Positions 55,728 to 64,000 of a stretch of 64,000 nt of DNA are shown piece after piece. The stretch comes from Guyparkeria sp. SCN-R1. Its GTDB lineage: Bacteria; Pseudomonadota; Gammaproteobacteria; Halothiobacillales; Halothiobacillaceae. Below the pieces are notes generated by a model. It worked only from the letters and a program-made list of their open reading frames with translations, did not search any database and had not been told where the DNA came from. Position 1 is the first letter of the stretch. Every line of letters begins with the position of its first letter. The stretch lies in assembly GCF_003932495.1 (NCBI RefSeq), contig NZ_QZMT01000001.1, positions 265,915-329,914 of the forward strand. The letters run 5' to 3'. The translations under genes were made by a program, and so were the position numbers.

Positions 55728-55799
55728 GTAGGAGCGGCTTCAGCCGCGAAACCACGCAAATTGCCGCCCGAGCCTTTCGCGCCTGAAGGCGCTCCTTCG
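55728..55799. repeat. REP/BIME-like element 5
   Basis: Type A left arm (GTAGGAGCGGCTTCAGCCGC, compensating T-to-C loop change) and type B right arm ending CCTGAAGGCGCTCCTTC (one change). It lies between the HiPIP and glnS genes at a convergent end. Confidence 0.9.
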
Positions 55800-55823
55800 G
55801 TTCGTCACGTCCGCCCGGCGGCC

Positions 55824-57539
<1,716 letters not shown>

Positions 57540-57641
57540 GCTTGCTCGATGGCCTCGGCTGGCTCGGGTGGATGTTGAGGAAGCGGGCATTGTACGAAAA
57601 ATCGGGCCGCCCGCCGCGGTCCCGGGACGAATGCGGGTCGT

Positions 57642-58223
57642 TCAGCCGTCCCAGCGCTCGATCTCGGCCTTGCGTCGGCGCTTGCCGCGCGTCGGGGCGC
57701 CTTCCTTGACCTGGCCGATATTGATCAGCCCGATCAGGCGCTCGTTCTCGGCCAGGCCCAAGGCCCGCATGACGTTTTCGTCGTAGACCCGCAGGCCGGT
57801 TAGCCAGATGGCGCCGACCCCCAACGCCTGGGCGGCGAGCAGTACCTGGTGGGTCGCGATGCCGGCAGAGAGCAGTTGCTCGATCTCGGGGATCTTGGCG
57901 TGCCCCGGTTCCTCACGGGCGATCGCGGCGATGATCATCGGCGCGCGCTGGGCACGCACCCGCTCACGCTCCAGGGTTTCCTCCTTGGCGTCGGGGTCCT
58001 TCTGGCGCATCGCCTCAACGAAGGTTTCGCCGAGACGATCGAGGGCCGGACCGTCGATTACCAGGAAACGCCACGGGTGAAGTCCGCCATGATCCGGAGC
58101 GCTTTCGGCGGCCTGCAGGATGCGCTGGAGTGTGTCGTCGTCGGGCGCCGGCCCGGTCAGACAGGTCGGCGGCGTGGAGTGGCGGTGAATCAGGGCGTCC
58201 ACCAGATCATGCTGTTCGGTCAT
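57642..58223 (-). CDS. Nitroreductase family protein, YdjA-like
   Basis: FMN-dependent oxidoreductase of the nitroreductase superfamily, 193 residues. The RHSTPPTCLTGPAPDDDTLQ start, AAESAPDHGGLHPWRFLVI and GAIWLTG motifs match the small YdjA-type subgroup, which binds FMN as a dimer. The physiological substrate is unknown. ATG 58223 is preferred by similarity to YdjA; a longer start at 58265 is possible. It is divergent from infA and 102 bp upstream of glnS on the same strand. Confidence 0.87.
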   Translation of the reverse strand: MTEQHDLVDALIHRHSTPPTCLTGPAPDDDTLQRILQAAESAPDHGGLHPWRFLVIDGPALDRLGETFVEAMRQKDPDAKEETLERERVRAQRAPMIIAAIAREEPGHAKIPEIEQLLSAGIATHQVLLAAQALGVGAIWLTGLRVYDENVMRALGLAENERLIGLINIGQVKEGAPTRGKRRRKAEIERWDG

Positions 58224-58353
58224 GGGATTGGGATCTCGATATCCGGTTGGGCGATTTTCGTTCATAATGGCGCCCGGTCGACTTGATTGGCCATCGAACG
58301 GGCCACCTGTCTCAACATTCTGAAATAGGGCGTGGCTCGAAAGGGGCGTTTTC

Positions 58354-58382
58354 TTGGCGCGAGCTCGGTTTTCGTCGATAAT
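58354..58382 (+). promoter_or_regulatory. infA promoter
   Basis: TTGGCG (58354-58359), 17-bp spacer, GATAAT (58377-58382), 30 bp before infA. Good sigma-70 match; the resulting mRNA would have a short leader. Confidence 0.65.
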
Positions 58383-58412
58383 CACGCCCCATTTCAACCT
58401 GCTAGAGGATTT

Positions 58413-58631
58413 ATGGCAAAAGAAGATTACATCGAGATGCAGGGCGTGGTGATCGACACCCTGCCGAACACCATGTTCCGGGTCGAGCTGGAAAACGGCC
58501 ACGTGGTGACCGCCCACATCTCCGGGCGCATGCGTAAGAACTACATCCGCATCCTGACCGGCGACAAGGTCACGGTGCAGCTGACTCCCTACGACCTGAC
58601 CAAGGGTCGCATCTCCTTCCGCTCCCGCTGA
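58413..58631 (+). CDS. infA: Translation initiation factor IF-1
   Basis: 72-residue OB-fold protein binding the 30S A site, identical in length to E. coli IF-1. [30 protein letters not shown] and [15 protein letters not shown] regions are characteristic (cited here in part). The open frame upstream to 58332 contains the promoter and is not translated. AGAGGA ribosome site. It is convergent with clpA, as is usual for the clpS-clpA / infA neighbourhood. Confidence 0.97.
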   Translation: MAKEDYIEMQGVVIDTLPNTMFRVELENGHVVTAHISGRMRKNYIRILTGDKVTVQLTPYDLTKGRISFRSR

Positions 58632-58743
58632 TCCCGCGACGGCTCTAAAGAGCCGGTCGCCACCGATCCCGACGGCCCAGAGCCACCCGGCCACGCCTTG
58701 CGTGAGCCGGGCGAGCGCGGTTGTGCGCTCGAAAAAAATACCC

Positions 58744-58780
58744 ACCAAAAGAAACGGCGCCCACCATGGGGCGCCGTTGG
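58744..58780 (-). terminator. Probable terminator after clpA
   Basis: Stem AACGGCGCCC with GGGCGCCGTT (58753-58762 and 58769-58778). On the minus strand it is followed by TTCTTTTGG. It lies 26 bp past the clpA stop. Confidence 0.75.
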
Positions 58781-58805
58781 TCGTTAATCAGGCCATTTGC
58801 CGACC

Positions 58806-61094
58806 TCAGGCCGTGGAGGATTCCTCGGTCACGGACTCGGCGGCGGGTGTGGCGATCAGGGCCGGCTCGTCCTCGTCCATGGTGAAGCGTGCCTTGCCGC
58901 CATCGGCAAGATCGCCGAAAAGCATCTGCTCGGCCAGCGGCCGCTTGAGCTTGTCCTGGATCAGGCGGGCCATCGGCCGGGCGCCGAGCACCACGTCGTA
59001 GCCATGCTCGCCCAACCAGTGGCGTACCTCGTCGTCGACCTGCAGGGTGACGTGGTTCGCCTCGAGCTGCTGCTCGAGCTCCAGCAATAGCTTGTCGACC
59101 ACGTTGGCGATCTGCCGGGTGCCGAGCGAGCTGAACTGGATGATCGCGTCCAGCCGGTTGCGGAACTCCGGCGTGAAGCCGCGCTTGATCGCTTCCATTC
59201 CGGACGAACCGATGTCCTGGGCGACGAAGCCCATGCTGTTCTTGGCCATTTCCTCGGCGCCCATGTTCGAGGTCATGATCAGGATGACGTGGCGGAAGTC
59301 GATACTGCGGCCGTTGGTATCGGTCAGCGAGCCGTTGTCCATCACCTGCAGCAACACATTGAATACGTCCGGGTGCGCCTTCTCGATCTCGTCGAGCAGC
59401 AGCACGCAGTGCGGGTTCTTGTGAATCTTCTCGGTGAGCAGACCGCCTTCGTCGAAACCGACGTAGCCCGGCGGCGCGCCGATCAGGCGCGAGACGCTGT
59501 GACGCTCCATGTACTCGGACATGTCGAAGCGCACCAACTCGATGCCCAGCAGTCTGGCAAGCTGCTTTGAGACCTCGGTCTTGCCCACGCCGGTCGGCCC
59601 GGCGAACAGGTACGAGCCGATCGGCTTGTTGTCCGGGCGCAGGCCCGAACGAGCCAGGCGGATCGCGGTGGTGATCTGTGCGATCGCCTCGTCCTGGCCG
59701 AAGACCACCATCTTGAGGTTGCGGTCGAGGTGGCGCAGGACCTCGCGATCCGAGGTGGAGACGCTGCGCTCCGGGATGCGCGCCATGCGGGCGACCACGC
59801 GCTCGATGTCGCTGGCGGTGATGCGGTTGTCCTCGGGGCGCGGGTGGAGCAGGCGATACTGCGCGCCGACCTCGTCGATGACGTCGATCGCCTTGTCCGG
59901 CAGGTGGCGGTCGTTGATGTGGCGCGTCGAGAGTTTGACCGCCGCCTCGATTGCCTCGTCGGTATAGACCACGTGGTGGTGCTTCTCGTAGCCCTCGCGC
60001 AGGCCGCGAATGATGTCGACGGTCTCGTCCTCGGTGGGTTCGGGGACGTCGATCTTCTGGAAGCGACGGGTCAGCGCGGCATCCTTCTCGAAGATGCTGC
60101 GGTATTCCTGGTGCGTGGTCGAGCCGATGCAGCGCAGTTCACCCGAGGCCAGCGCCGGCTTGATCAGGTTGGAGGCATCCATCGAGCCGCCGGAGGCCGA
60201 GCCCGCGCCGATCAGGGTGTGGATCTCGTCGATGAACAGGATCGCGTCGGGCACCGAGCGGACCTTCTTGAGCACGATCTTCAGGCGCTTCTCGAAGTCG
60301 CCGCGGTACTTGGTGCCCGCGACCAGCGCGCCGAGGTCGAGCGCGTAGATAGTCGCCTCGGACAACGCCTCGGGCACCTCGCCGTCGACGATCTTGCGTG
60401 CCAGGCCCTCGGCGATGGCGGTCTTGCCCACGCCGGCCTCGCCGACCAGCAGCGGGTTGTTCTTGCGCCGACGCGAGAGGACCTGCTGGACGCGTTCGAG
60501 CTCGGCGCTGCGGCCGATCAGAGGGTCGATCTTGCCTTCGGCCGACTGCTTGTTGAGGTTGATCGCGAAGTTCTCGAAGGCGTTCTCGTCGGTCGGCTGC
60601 TCTTCGACAGCCTCGACGTCGGCCTGGTTGATCTCGGGCTCCTCGTCATCGACACCCTCGTCGTCGGCCTCGGGGCCGTGCGAGATGAAGTTGATCACGT
60701 CGAGGCGCGTGACGCCGGCCTTGTGCAGCAGGTGCACGGCATGCGCGTCCTGCTCGCCGAAGATCGCGGCGAGCACATGCGCGCCGGAGACCTCGCTGCG
60801 CTGGGCGGCCTGCACCTGCATCACCGCGCGCTGGAGCACGCGCTGGAAGCCCAGTGTCGGCTGGGTCTCGCGCGGGTCGTTTTCCGGGATGCGCGGGGTG
60901 GTGCGGCGGATGTGCGCCTCGAGGTCCATGGCGAGCTGGGAGATGTTGGCGTTGCAGCCCTCCAGCACCATGCGCGCGTCGGGATCCTCGAGCAGCGTGT
61001 GCAACAGGCTCTCGAGGGTGACAAATTCGTAGTTCTGGCGCCGGGCTCGATCGAACACGCGGCTCAAAGTGGTTTCGAGGGATTTGCTCAGCAC
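58806..61094 (-). CDS. clpA: ATP-dependent Clp protease ATP-binding subunit ClpA
   Basis: Double-AAA+ unfoldase that works with ClpP (encoded at 24.3 kb) and adaptor ClpS; 762 residues. The N-terminal Clp_N repeats (about 1-140) bind ClpS. An acidic linker (about 145-170) is followed by two AAA+ modules: Walker [14 protein letters not shown] in the first and [13 protein letters not shown] in the second. The ClpP-docking loop follows NSMGF. It is 151 bp downstream of clpS on the same strand. Confidence 0.97.
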   Translation of the reverse strand: MLSKSLETTLSRVFDRARRQNYEFVTLESLLHTLLEDPDARMVLEGCNANISQLAMDLEAHIRRTTPRIPENDPRETQPTLGFQRVLQRAVMQVQAAQRSEVSGAHVLAAIFGEQDAHAVHLLHKAGVTRLDVINFISHGPEADDEGVDDEEPEINQADVEAVEEQPTDENAFENFAINLNKQSAEGKIDPLIGRSAELERVQQVLSRRRKNNPLLVGEAGVGKTAIAEGLARKIVDGEVPEALSEATIYALDLGALVAGTKYRGDFEKRLKIVLKKVRSVPDAILFIDEIHTLIGAGSASGGSMDASNLIKPALASGELRCIGSTTHQEYRSIFEKDAALTRRFQKIDVPEPTEDETVDIIRGLREGYEKHHHVVYTDEAIEAAVKLSTRHINDRHLPDKAIDVIDEVGAQYRLLHPRPEDNRITASDIERVVARMARIPERSVSTSDREVLRHLDRNLKMVVFGQDEAIAQITTAIRLARSGLRPDNKPIGSYLFAGPTGVGKTEVSKQLARLLGIELVRFDMSEYMERHSVSRLIGAPPGYVGFDEGGLLTEKIHKNPHCVLLLDEIEKAHPDVFNVLLQVMDNGSLTDTNGRSIDFRHVILIMTSNMGAEEMAKNSMGFVAQDIGSSGMEAIKRGFTPEFRNRLDAIIQFSSLGTRQIANVVDKLLLELEQQLEANHVTLQVDDEVRHWLGEHGYDVVLGARPMARLIQDKLKRPLAEQMLFGDLADGGKARFTMDEDEPALIATPAAESVTEESSTA

Positions 61095-61245
61095 CGATCC
61101 TCTCCTCCGGTCTGGTGAGGGAACCAGTCAGCGGTTCCCTGGGGTGGCCTGGCATCAGCTAGCAGCCGGGCCGTTGCCCATGTCCCGATGATACGCCGGA
61201 TTGCGGCGTTGCCAACGGGGTGAGGAATTTCCAGTTTCGTCTCGT

Positions 61246-61620
61246 TCAATCGGCGCGTTCCATCACGCACATCAACGGGTATTCGTGCTCACGCGCGATC
61301 TGGTTCACCTGGCTGACGCGCGTCTCGGCGATCTCGCGGGTGAATTCGCCGCAGACCCCGCGCCCATAGTGGTGCACTTCCAGCATGACGGCGTTGGCCT
61401 GATCAAAGGTCATGCCGAACAGTTGCATCAGGATCTGCACCACGAAATCCATGGGGGTGAAGTCGTCGTTCAACAAGAGCACCCGGTACATGGGGGGCTC
61501 GTCGCTGACCGCCTGTTCCGAGGCTTCCTCGGTCTCCAGCGGGCGGTAGGTGGTCTGCGGGCCGGCGCTGATGCCGGCAGTAAACGGTACGCGGGTCTGG
61601 CGGGTCTGAGTCATGCCCAC
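61246..61620 (-). CDS. clpS: ClpS adaptor
   Basis: Adaptor that delivers N-end-rule substrates to ClpA; 124 residues. The N-terminal 40 residues are disordered and longer than usual. The core carries the substrate-binding [13 protein letters not shown] motif and the [12 protein letters not shown]lpA-contact segment. Met 61620 or 61614 may be the start. It stands directly before clpA on the strand, the standard order, and is separated from sppA by a palindromic repeat. Confidence 0.95.
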   Translation of the reverse strand: MGMTQTRQTRVPFTAGISAGPQTTYRPLETEEASEQAVSDEPPMYRVLLLNDDFTPMDFVVQILMQLFGMTFDQANAVMLEVHHYGRGVCGEFTREIAETRVSQVNQIAREHEYPLMCVMERAD

Positions 61621-61641
61621 AGTCTAACCCGAGCGGCGGGC

Positions 61642-61735
61642 AGGAAGGTCTGCACGAATCCGATGCCACTCTGGCTTGGTGAGTCGTTCGTGATCAAGGC
61701 GCGCAGAGCGGTATCGGATTCGTGCAGACCTTCCT
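61642..61735. repeat. Perfect 23-bp inverted repeat, copy 2 of dispersed family
   Basis: Arms 61642-61664 and 61713-61735 are exact reverse complements (arm begins AGGAAGGTCTGCACGAATCC) with a 48-bp spacer. The shared core TCTGC(A/G)CGAATCCGATGCCACT links it to 15906-15980. It ends 5 bp before the sppA stop. Confidence 0.88.
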
Positions 61736-61740
61736 GTGTC

Positions 61741-62808
61741 TCAGGGCAGCATCATCGGTCGCGCCGGCTCGCTCTTGACGCCCGTCAGTGCCGAGCCGAA
61801 TTCCTCGGCCGTCGCGCCCAGCAGTTTTTCCAGACGATTGCTGCGCGGGGTGAGATCGATCTGGTGCTCGACGCCGATGCGGTCGCGAATCACGCCGCGC
61901 ACACTGTCGATGCCGTCGATCAAGCCAATTTCCAGGGCGGTCTCGCCGGTGTAGAAGAGCCCGGTGAAGATCGTCTCGTCGTCATCGAGTCGGTCACCAC
62001 GGCCGGTCTTCACCGCCTCGATGAACTGTTCGTGGATCTCGCCGAGGACACCCTGGAGATACTCGGTCTCCTCGGGATCGCTCGGGCTGAACGGGTCGCC
62101 GAGCGCCTTGTTCTCGCCGGCGGTGAGCAGACGGCGCTCGATGCCGAGCTTCTCCATGGCATCGACGAAGCCGAAGCTGTCCATGCGCACCCCGATCGAG
62201 CCGACGATCGAGGAGGGGTTGGCGTATATCTCGTCGGCGGCAGCGGCGATGAAGTAGCCGCCCGAGGCTGCCATGTCCTCGGCCACCGCGTAGACCGGCT
62301 TGTCCGGGTACTCCTGCTTGAGCTCACGGATGGCATTGAAGATCGCGCTGGACTGGACCGGGCTGCCGCCGGGCGTGTTCAGACGCAGGACAATGCCTTT
62401 AACGTTATCTTCCTCGAACGCCTTTTCCAGCTGCGGGATCACACGACGGGCCTCGGTGGTCTCGCCCGCCGCGATCAGGCCGCTGATATCGATCACCGCC
62501 GCGGTGGGTTTCGCGAGGCCGGGCGCGCTGCGATCCCCGGCCGTGAACAGCAGGGTGATCAGGGTCAGTGACCAGACCACCAGCGCGACGGAGACAAAGC
62601 GGAAGAACACCTTCCACCGCCGTGCCCGACGCTGCTCGACCAGCCCGTGGCGGGCCATGTCGAGCAGGGCGTCGCGCGCCCAGTCCGGCGAGGGCTCGGC
62701 CCTTGAGCGCCGCGGCGGTCTTTCCTCGGTCCGCGGCTCACCGGGGTCGAAGTCCGGGCCTCCGGGTGGCTCGATGCGCACGTCGTCTGGCGGTGTGTTC
62801 TGGTTCAT
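61741..62808 (-). CDS. sppA: Signal peptide peptidase SppA (short form)
   Basis: Membrane-anchored serine/lysine peptidase that degrades released signal peptides; 355 residues, the single-domain form. A long Pro/Arg-rich cytoplasmic N-terminus (about 1-70) is followed by one membrane helix (about 75-95). In the crotonase-like catalytic domain the nucleophile Ser is in DMAASGGYF and the candidate Lys in AGENKALGD. ATG 62808 is preferred, though the frame allows 62835. It is last in the rluC-phosphatase-sppA string. Confidence 0.9.
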   Translation of the reverse strand: MNQNTPPDDVRIEPPGGPDFDPGEPRTEERPPRRSRAEPSPDWARDALLDMARHGLVEQRRARRWKVFFRFVSVALVVWSLTLITLLFTAGDRSAPGLAKPTAAVIDISGLIAAGETTEARRVIPQLEKAFEEDNVKGIVLRLNTPGGSPVQSSAIFNAIRELKQEYPDKPVYAVAEDMAASGGYFIAAAADEIYANPSSIVGSIGVRMDSFGFVDAMEKLGIERRLLTAGENKALGDPFSPSDPEETEYLQGVLGEIHEQFIEAVKTGRGDRLDDDETIFTGLFYTGETALEIGLIDGIDSVRGVIRDRIGVEHQIDLTPRSNRLEKLLGATAEEFGSALTGVKSEPARPMMLP

Positions 62809-62936
62809 GCGGGTCTTGCCTGCGTTGTCATCCAAGGTGGTTGCCCGAAGCGATCGCTAGATCGTGGCATCAAACGTACGGGCGCCTCGCCGTTATGGGG
62901 AGGTGGGCCGGGTGAGTTGGCAGCCCGACGACCGAA

Positions 62937-63695
62937 TCAGACGGCTGGACGGGCCTCAGGTTCCCCGGCGTTGCCGGTGTCGTCCGTTTTCCCGGGGCGT
63001 TGGTCGTCATGGCCTTGCCCTTCGTGCAGTTGGGCCAGCCGGTCGATCAACCAGTCCGGTCGTGCCGCGGCCAGTCGCTCACGTGGGTGCGCGCCGTGGG
63101 TAATGCCGATCGCGTGCGTGCCGGCGTTTCGTGCCATCAGCAGATCGAAGTCGGTGTCGCCCACCATCCAGGTCTCGGTCGGACCGCTGCCCGTGTAGTC
63201 AAGGATACCCTCGAGCATCTCCGGATGCGGTTTCGAGCGCGTCTCCTCGGCGGTAAGCGTGTGGTGAAAGTAGTCCGCCGTTCCCGTCTGCGCAAGGGCG
63301 CGATCAAGACCGCGGCGCGACTTGCCCGTGGCCACGGCCAGCAGGCAGCCGGTCTTGGTCAGGGCCTCGAGCAATGCCTCGGCCTCCGGGTAGAGTGCGA
63401 CCGGTTCTTCATTGGCGAAGTAGCAGCGGTGATAGGCCTGGGCGAGTGCCTCGCGGAAGCGCAGCTCGGCCTCGGGGAACAGTTCGATAATGGCGTTGGC
63501 CAGCGACAGGCCGATGATGCCGCGAATCGATTCGTCGGGCAGGGGCGGGTGGCTCACCGAGGTCAGTGCTTCCTGAAAGGCGGTGACGATCCGGCCGGTG
63601 GAGTCGGCTAGCGTGCCGTCCCAGTCGAACACGACCAGTCGGGGCGGGACGGCCAGGTGTTCCGGGCGGGTCAGGAGTTTGCTGATGTCGATCAT
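62937..63695 (-). CDS. HAD-superfamily phosphatase, phosphoglycolate-phosphatase-like
   Basis: 252-residue HAD hydrolase. The DxD motif is VFDWDGTLADS near residue 24, a helical cap follows, the motif II/III Thr and Lys are in ATGKSRRG and RSKPHPEML, and the acidic motif IV is VGDTDFDLLMARNAG. The layout matches Gph-like phosphatases usually found downstream of rluC. Substrate is not certain. It lies 8 bp after the rluC stop and 128 bp before sppA; its expression may depend on the rluC promoter, which is disrupted here. Confidence 0.88.
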   Translation of the reverse strand: MIDISKLLTRPEHLAVPPRLVVFDWDGTLADSTGRIVTAFQEALTSVSHPPLPDESIRGIIGLSLANAIIELFPEAELRFREALAQAYHRCYFANEEPVALYPEAEALLEALTKTGCLLAVATGKSRRGLDRALAQTGTADYFHHTLTAEETRSKPHPEMLEGILDYTGSGPTETWMVGDTDFDLLMARNAGTHAIGITHGAHPRERLAAARPDWLIDRLAQLHEGQGHDDQRPGKTDDTGNAGEPEARPAV

Positions 63696-63703
63696 GGAGG
63701 CGG

Positions 63704-63946
63704 TTATCGGGGCGGCTGGTGGTTTTTCAAGGCTAGTCCGGCGGTGTCCAGCAATGGCTGCCAGGTCTCCGGCGGGTTGCTGGTGATGGTCAGACGGCCG
63801 CCGTGGGTCGGGTGGGTGAGGGTGAGGCGGTAGGCGTGCAGCATCAGCTCGGGCCGGCGGCGTGCCAACGGTCGGTCCAGGGCGCGTTCGCCGTATTTGC
63901 TGTCACCGACGATGGGATGGCCCGCATGCCGGCAGTGCACACGGAG
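63704..63946 (-). pseudogene. rluC: 3' fragment of 23S rRNA pseudouridine synthase RluC
   Basis: About 80 residues of the C-terminal end: RVHCRHAGHPIVGDSKYG, then LMLHAYRLTLTHP and a WQPLLD tail, all typical of RluC. Upstream of RVHC the expected RTHQI is absent: the sequence changes to unrelated AT-richer bases and meets an in-frame TAA at 63971-63973. The gene is therefore interrupted near 63946. The fragment cannot be active alone. Either an insertion has split the gene or a rearrangement joins here. Confidence 0.85.
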
Positions 63947-63947
63947 G

Positions 63948-64000
63948 GTAAGCGGATTAAATGGTTGATCTTACCTTTGCATGAGAGTGAGACAGACCGG
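63948..64000. mobile_element. Possible IS66-family terminus at window edge
   Basis: From the point where rluC breaks, the sequence reads GTAAGCGGATTAAATGG. IS66-family ends begin GTAAGCG, so this fits a terminal repeat with the element running out of the window to the right. Only 53 bp are visible and no transposase can be seen. The 8 bp CACGGAGG (63940-63947) would be the target duplication. Confidence 0.5.

Noticed and set aside
40024..55799. Repeated GTAGGAGC... units considered as a CRISPR array.
   Set aside because: Copies are kilobases apart, palindromic, have no regular spacers and no cas genes; they are REP/BIME-type elements.

Overview
This 64 kb window is chromosomal DNA from a GC-rich gammaproteobacterium. 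The gene orders are typical of the class: pheA-hisC-tyrA-aroA-cmk-rpsA-ihfB, hslVU, dapF-DUF484-xerC, tig-clpP-clpX-lon-hupB-ppiD, purMN and clpS-clpA. A secreted high-potential iron-sulfur protein and a BCCT compatible-solute transporter suggest a salt-tolerant, possibly sulfur-oxidising lineage of the Chromatiales/Halothiobacillaceae kind. That placement is inference from gene content; genus cannot be assigned from sequence reading alone.

Layout. 1-9.4 kb (+): serine and aromatic amino-acid synthesis (3' part of serA, pheA, hisC, tyrA, aroA, with overlapping start/stop codons), then cmk, rpsA, ihfB and pyrF. 9.4-19.2 kb (-): mltF, ubiE, a DUF971 gene, hslU, hslV, xerC, a DUF484 gene, dapF and a betaine/choline-type transporter. 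19.4-33.4 kb (+): typA, ffh, tRNA-Leu(UAG), the proteostasis block tig/clpP/clpX/lon, hupB, ppiD and a dicarboxylate symporter. 33.4-35.1 kb (-): a DUF4395 membrane protein and fabI. 35.2-41.5 kb (+): a Yej-like peptide importer (binding protein, Cys-rich lipoprotein, two permeases, no ATPase), then a ModE-like regulator overlapping a DUF455 ferritin-like gene. 41.7-45.3 kb: dnaE.

45.3-48.6 kb is the one clearly accessory region. It holds a low-GC orphan gene, a tRNA-like element with an oversized body, several families of long inverted and direct repeats, and a DUF4160/DUF2442/HigA cassette. 48.6-52.8 kb (+): fadD and fadL (fatty-acid uptake and activation), a YdcH-like gene and a small membrane protein. 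52.9-64 kb: purM-purN, a DUF2007 gene, the HiPIP gene, glnS, a nitroreductase, infA, clpS-clpA, sppA, a phosphoglycolate-phosphatase-like gene and the 3' end of rluC. The rluC frame is broken at the window edge by sequence resembling an IS66-family terminus.

Repeats are the most distinctive feature. Five REP/BIME-like elements lie only between 40.0 and 55.8 kb. A second imperfect-palindrome family occurs at 15.9 and 61.7 kb. Long repeats at 46.4-48.4 kb share a hairpin whose stem changes by compensatory substitutions. No CRISPR array, rRNA or intact transposase gene was seen.
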